Positions 61,761 to 64,000 of a stretch of 64,000 nucleotides of DNA are shown here, piece by piece. The notes beneath the pieces are model-generated. The model was not told the origin of the DNA and searched no databases. It was given only the letters and a program-made list of their open reading frames with translations. Source of the stretch: Sipunculus nudus. Taxonomy: Eukaryota; Annelida; Sipuncula; Golfingiida; Sipunculidae. Position 1 is the stretch's first letter. Each line of letters opens with the position of its first letter. The stretch lies in the NCBI GenBank assembly GCA_026874595.1, contig CM049316.1:72509176-72573175 (forward strand), given 5' to 3'. The position numbers and the translations under genes were made by a program.

Positions 61761-62400
61761 TTAATCATAATAAATAATATTTATGTAAATTATGTCAGTC
61801 AACACCACAGAGACAGGACAAATAGTCCCTAAAAACTCTAATTAATAATATTTTTACAAAGGCTCCCTGGTTTCTCATTAAACATTCGAATTCTCAGAGA
61901 AATTCAAATTACAAATTTCCTGTGTGATTTATACTGAGCAATATAAAATATATAAACTGCTTTTATGGTTATATGGTTTGACTAAAGACGGAATTTGAAT
62001 AACAATATTTAGATGACCAAATATGTAATGTAATATTAACGATATCAATAATAATATATCTTTCAACACAACCGATGCAGTACACTCACAACAGTGTAAA
62101 TTGACAATGACACACTTGTCAGGGTGTTATGCTATATAAAAACAGCTGATATTTTTTTTATTTCACCTCAATTCAATTTAATATATTTATAATTTATATA
62201 TATAATATATTTAATAATATATTTATTTAATACAGTTGTATTCACTGAAACTTATGTTTTACCAGGTAAAAATATTGGATCTAGAGGTCAGGAATTTTTC
62301 TAGCTTTCAGAACTTGGGGCCTTTATTTGTTGAAAAGAGCTATCATTTTTATGGATTATTTACGGATTTAATAAATCTAAGTGAGTCCAACTTCATACAG
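61761..62400. other. AT-rich sequence, possible intron
   Basis: AT-rich with TATA(T/A) runs near 62180-62230. It ends in a good acceptor (AACTTCATACAG) for the candidate exon at 62401. Confidence 0.35.
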
Positions 62401-62595
62401 TGTGAAGAGGGACCAATTACACAGCCCGTCATATACCAGCGACTTGAGGTTTTCCACCAGTACATTGACAAACAGGTCCCAGAGTTACGTGTCAAGATGG
62501 AAACATCCAGCAGGTTGGGGTCCACTGGACCTCTGGTTGATGACCACCTCCACCTCCCTTCCTGGATGAGCATCGCCGGAACTCCAAAACACTGA
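62401..62595 (+). CDS. candidate terminal exon, unknown product
   Basis: Begins straight after TTCATACAG in phase 0 and stays open for 64 codons to TGA at 62593-62595. It starts CEEGPITQPVIYQRLEVF, continues through DKQVPELRVKMETSS, and ends SWMSIAGTPKH. The composition is hydrophilic and protein-like and GC content is above the flanks. I do not recognise the family. Against it: the opposite strand is also open here and no AATAAA lies close downstream. It could be the last exon of a plus-strand gene whose other exons are outside the window or missed, or an exon remnant. Confidence 0.35.
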   Translation, partial: CEEGPITQPVIYQRLEVFHQYIDKQVPELRVKMETSSRLGSTGPLVDDHLHLPSWMSIAGTPKH

Positions 62596-63762
62596 AGTTA
62601 TCAAGAGATCAGTTGTATTGAGAATGATTCCCAAATAACGAATCCTACAGGCAACACATGATTCTTATGCTGCCATACCCTCTCCAGTTCAAATGAAGCT
62701 TTACTAAATCTAGGGAAATATAGGTATCAATATCTAATATTGTATCTATTGTAAAATGGTAATGCCAAACAAACTCGAGAAAGATGTAAAGAATACTATA
62801 CAGAAAACAGAATTCTACCTGATTCAAAAATGATTAATAATTAGAGTAATGTGTGAAAATAGGACCATATAAAACAGACATCATGTGGACCCCCACTTTA
62901 AAATAACTCCAATGTATTTTTACGACATCCCGCCTCAAGACATTAAGATAACCTGTTAAATGTGTTAATATAATCATGGTGTCCCTTGAATAGGCTGAAA
63001 AAATCAGGTCATATTCAAGTCAGAAATGGTAATAATTCATTTTCTGTATTTCTAGAATCTTGCATTGCATGGCTCACTGTTTTTGTTTTTACTCCATATG
63101 ACATGCTTTATAGACATTTATACTCCACTTTCTTGCTACATTTACCAGATGTTTTAGAATAACTTTTTTCTTCTGGATGCACACCAGCATAATCATGACC
63201 ACAGGTTAATATGACTAATTGTCATTCATTCACACTGATAGCAATATCAGTGTAATTTCCACAAAAGCAGCAGAAAGTATCAAAAGCATGCTGCCCATAT
63301 AGATATCTTTAAAATATTCTGATCAGTATTGTTATCTGAACCAGTTAATGGGGACCCGTTTGGGTCCAGTTGCAGAGGAAGGGTATATTGCCGCATAGCG
63401 TGTCCCCAGACCAGCAAGGTAGCGAACTCCCCAATCCCATAAGGTAGCAACATCTGGTGCTCGATAAGAACCAATTGTCTTTGTGGTAATGGACCAAGGT
63501 GAAGTTCATGAATGGTGAGGTGGAGAGCAGTGTGATGTTGTGCGACAGATCTGTGATGTGATGCTGCCAGGTATTCAATTGTGTGCAAGTGAAAGAGTCA
63601 AATCTTTGTGCATTTTGTAATTTATAAGTTAGGGCATCTGACTGACACTGATAGACAAAACTTGCCTACTCTCTTGGCCGTTTCTGTGGGATTTCTGGGA
63701 CAAACAAACAAACAGACTGACAGGACAATTTTACTAGTATGTAGAAGATTTTACTTACAAAC
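62596..63762. other. unique sequence with overlapping minus-strand ORFs
   Basis: 63280-63588 is open in two minus-strand frames (102 and 77 codons). GC content is raised at 63340-63590, which might mark old coding sequence, but neither frame has a recognisable motif, so no gene is called. Confidence 0.25.
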
Positions 63763-63819
63763 CTGCTGAAGCCCTTGATCCTTCCCCATGACAGTGTGGA
63801 GCTGATCTTTATATACTGA
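63763..63819 (-). CDS. candidate exon with strong splice donor
   Basis: In minus sense it is followed by GTAAGTAAAA, a near-ideal donor. The preceding CTGCTCAG could be an acceptor, giving 57 bp with two open frames (one begins YIKISSTLSWGRIKG, another YKDQLHTVMGKDQGLQQV). TATATAAAG at the left edge in gene sense could instead be a TATA box, making this part of a first exon. The evidence cannot separate these. Confidence 0.25.
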
Positions 63820-64000
63820 GCAGGGCGCCTCCCAGACTCCAGCAGTAGAGAGTACTAGAGACATGCCTCATACCATGTCCTTTTCTTGTCACATGCAAAC
63901 TTGTTACATGATTGGTGCACTCTGATGACTAGTGTGTCTCCGAATCCATCAGGGCAAGCTTTCTCTGTGAAAGATCATTTTATACACAAATAATTTATTG
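63820..64000. other. unclassified sequence at window edge
   Basis: No feature seen. Confidence 0.35.

Noticed and set aside
63280-63588. 102-codon minus-strand ORF
   Set aside because: Two overlapping frames are open, no motif is recognisable, and no convincing acceptor is present.
1-64000. Autonomous Helitron Rep/helicase or transposase gene
   Set aside because: No frame with rolling-circle HxH/YxxxY or helicase motifs, nor a DDE/hAT transposase, could be found; all elements appear non-autonomous.
1-64000. tRNA or rRNA genes
   Set aside because: No A/B-box pair with a foldable cloverleaf and no rRNA-like stretch was recognised by eye.

Overview
The window looks like animal nuclear DNA, most likely a mollusc and plausibly a bivalve. 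It is AT-rich, has no bacterial-style gene packing, no long intact ORF, and canonical GT-AG exon borders. It is crowded with non-autonomous rolling-circle-type repeats built like the pearl/HINE elements known from bivalves and the DINE-1 elements of flies. The organism is an inference; no species marker gene is visible.

About two thirds of the window is repeats. I define families HLE-A to HLE-K (my labels, Helitron-like elements). Most share one plan: a 5' hairpin or subterminal motif, a GTCTGTC-rich spacer, a core of long tandem units, a reverse complement of the 5' motif, a short 3' hairpin, and often a CTAG end followed by T. No Rep/helicase ORF is seen, so all look non-autonomous. Layout: 641-6748 is A, G, B, I and F pieces nested in each other; 6797-15582 is an 8.8 kb E element with a D element inside; 15709-17942 is C with a B inside; 29782-33479 is A with B; 34635-44752 is a 10.1 kb A element carrying a hAT-like element, a D (itself carrying H) and F/J pieces; 44812-45531 is I on the minus strand; 56505-59657 is two F copies head to tail; 60661-61760 is J/K.

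The best host-gene evidence is a pair of phase-matched minus-strand exons at 27556-27593 and 18169-18238. The intron between them is filled by about 9 kb of a roughly 54-bp tandem repeat that changes orientation for about 1 kb. They encode a short charged helical segment of a protein I do not recognise. Weaker exon candidates lie at 47064-47189 with 48600-48671 (plus), 62401-62595 (plus) and 63763-63819 (minus).

Other elements are the 3' part of a non-LTR retrotransposon (28009-29310), a decayed Ty3/gypsy-type integrase (52097-52801), and cut-and-paste elements with visible target-site duplications: a 2.9 kb hAT-like element (36369-39265), two small 8-bp-TSD elements inside it (37537-37825, 38326-38864) and a TTA-flanked inverted-repeat element (54198-54482). 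I see no tRNA, rRNA, CRISPR or operon-like structure.
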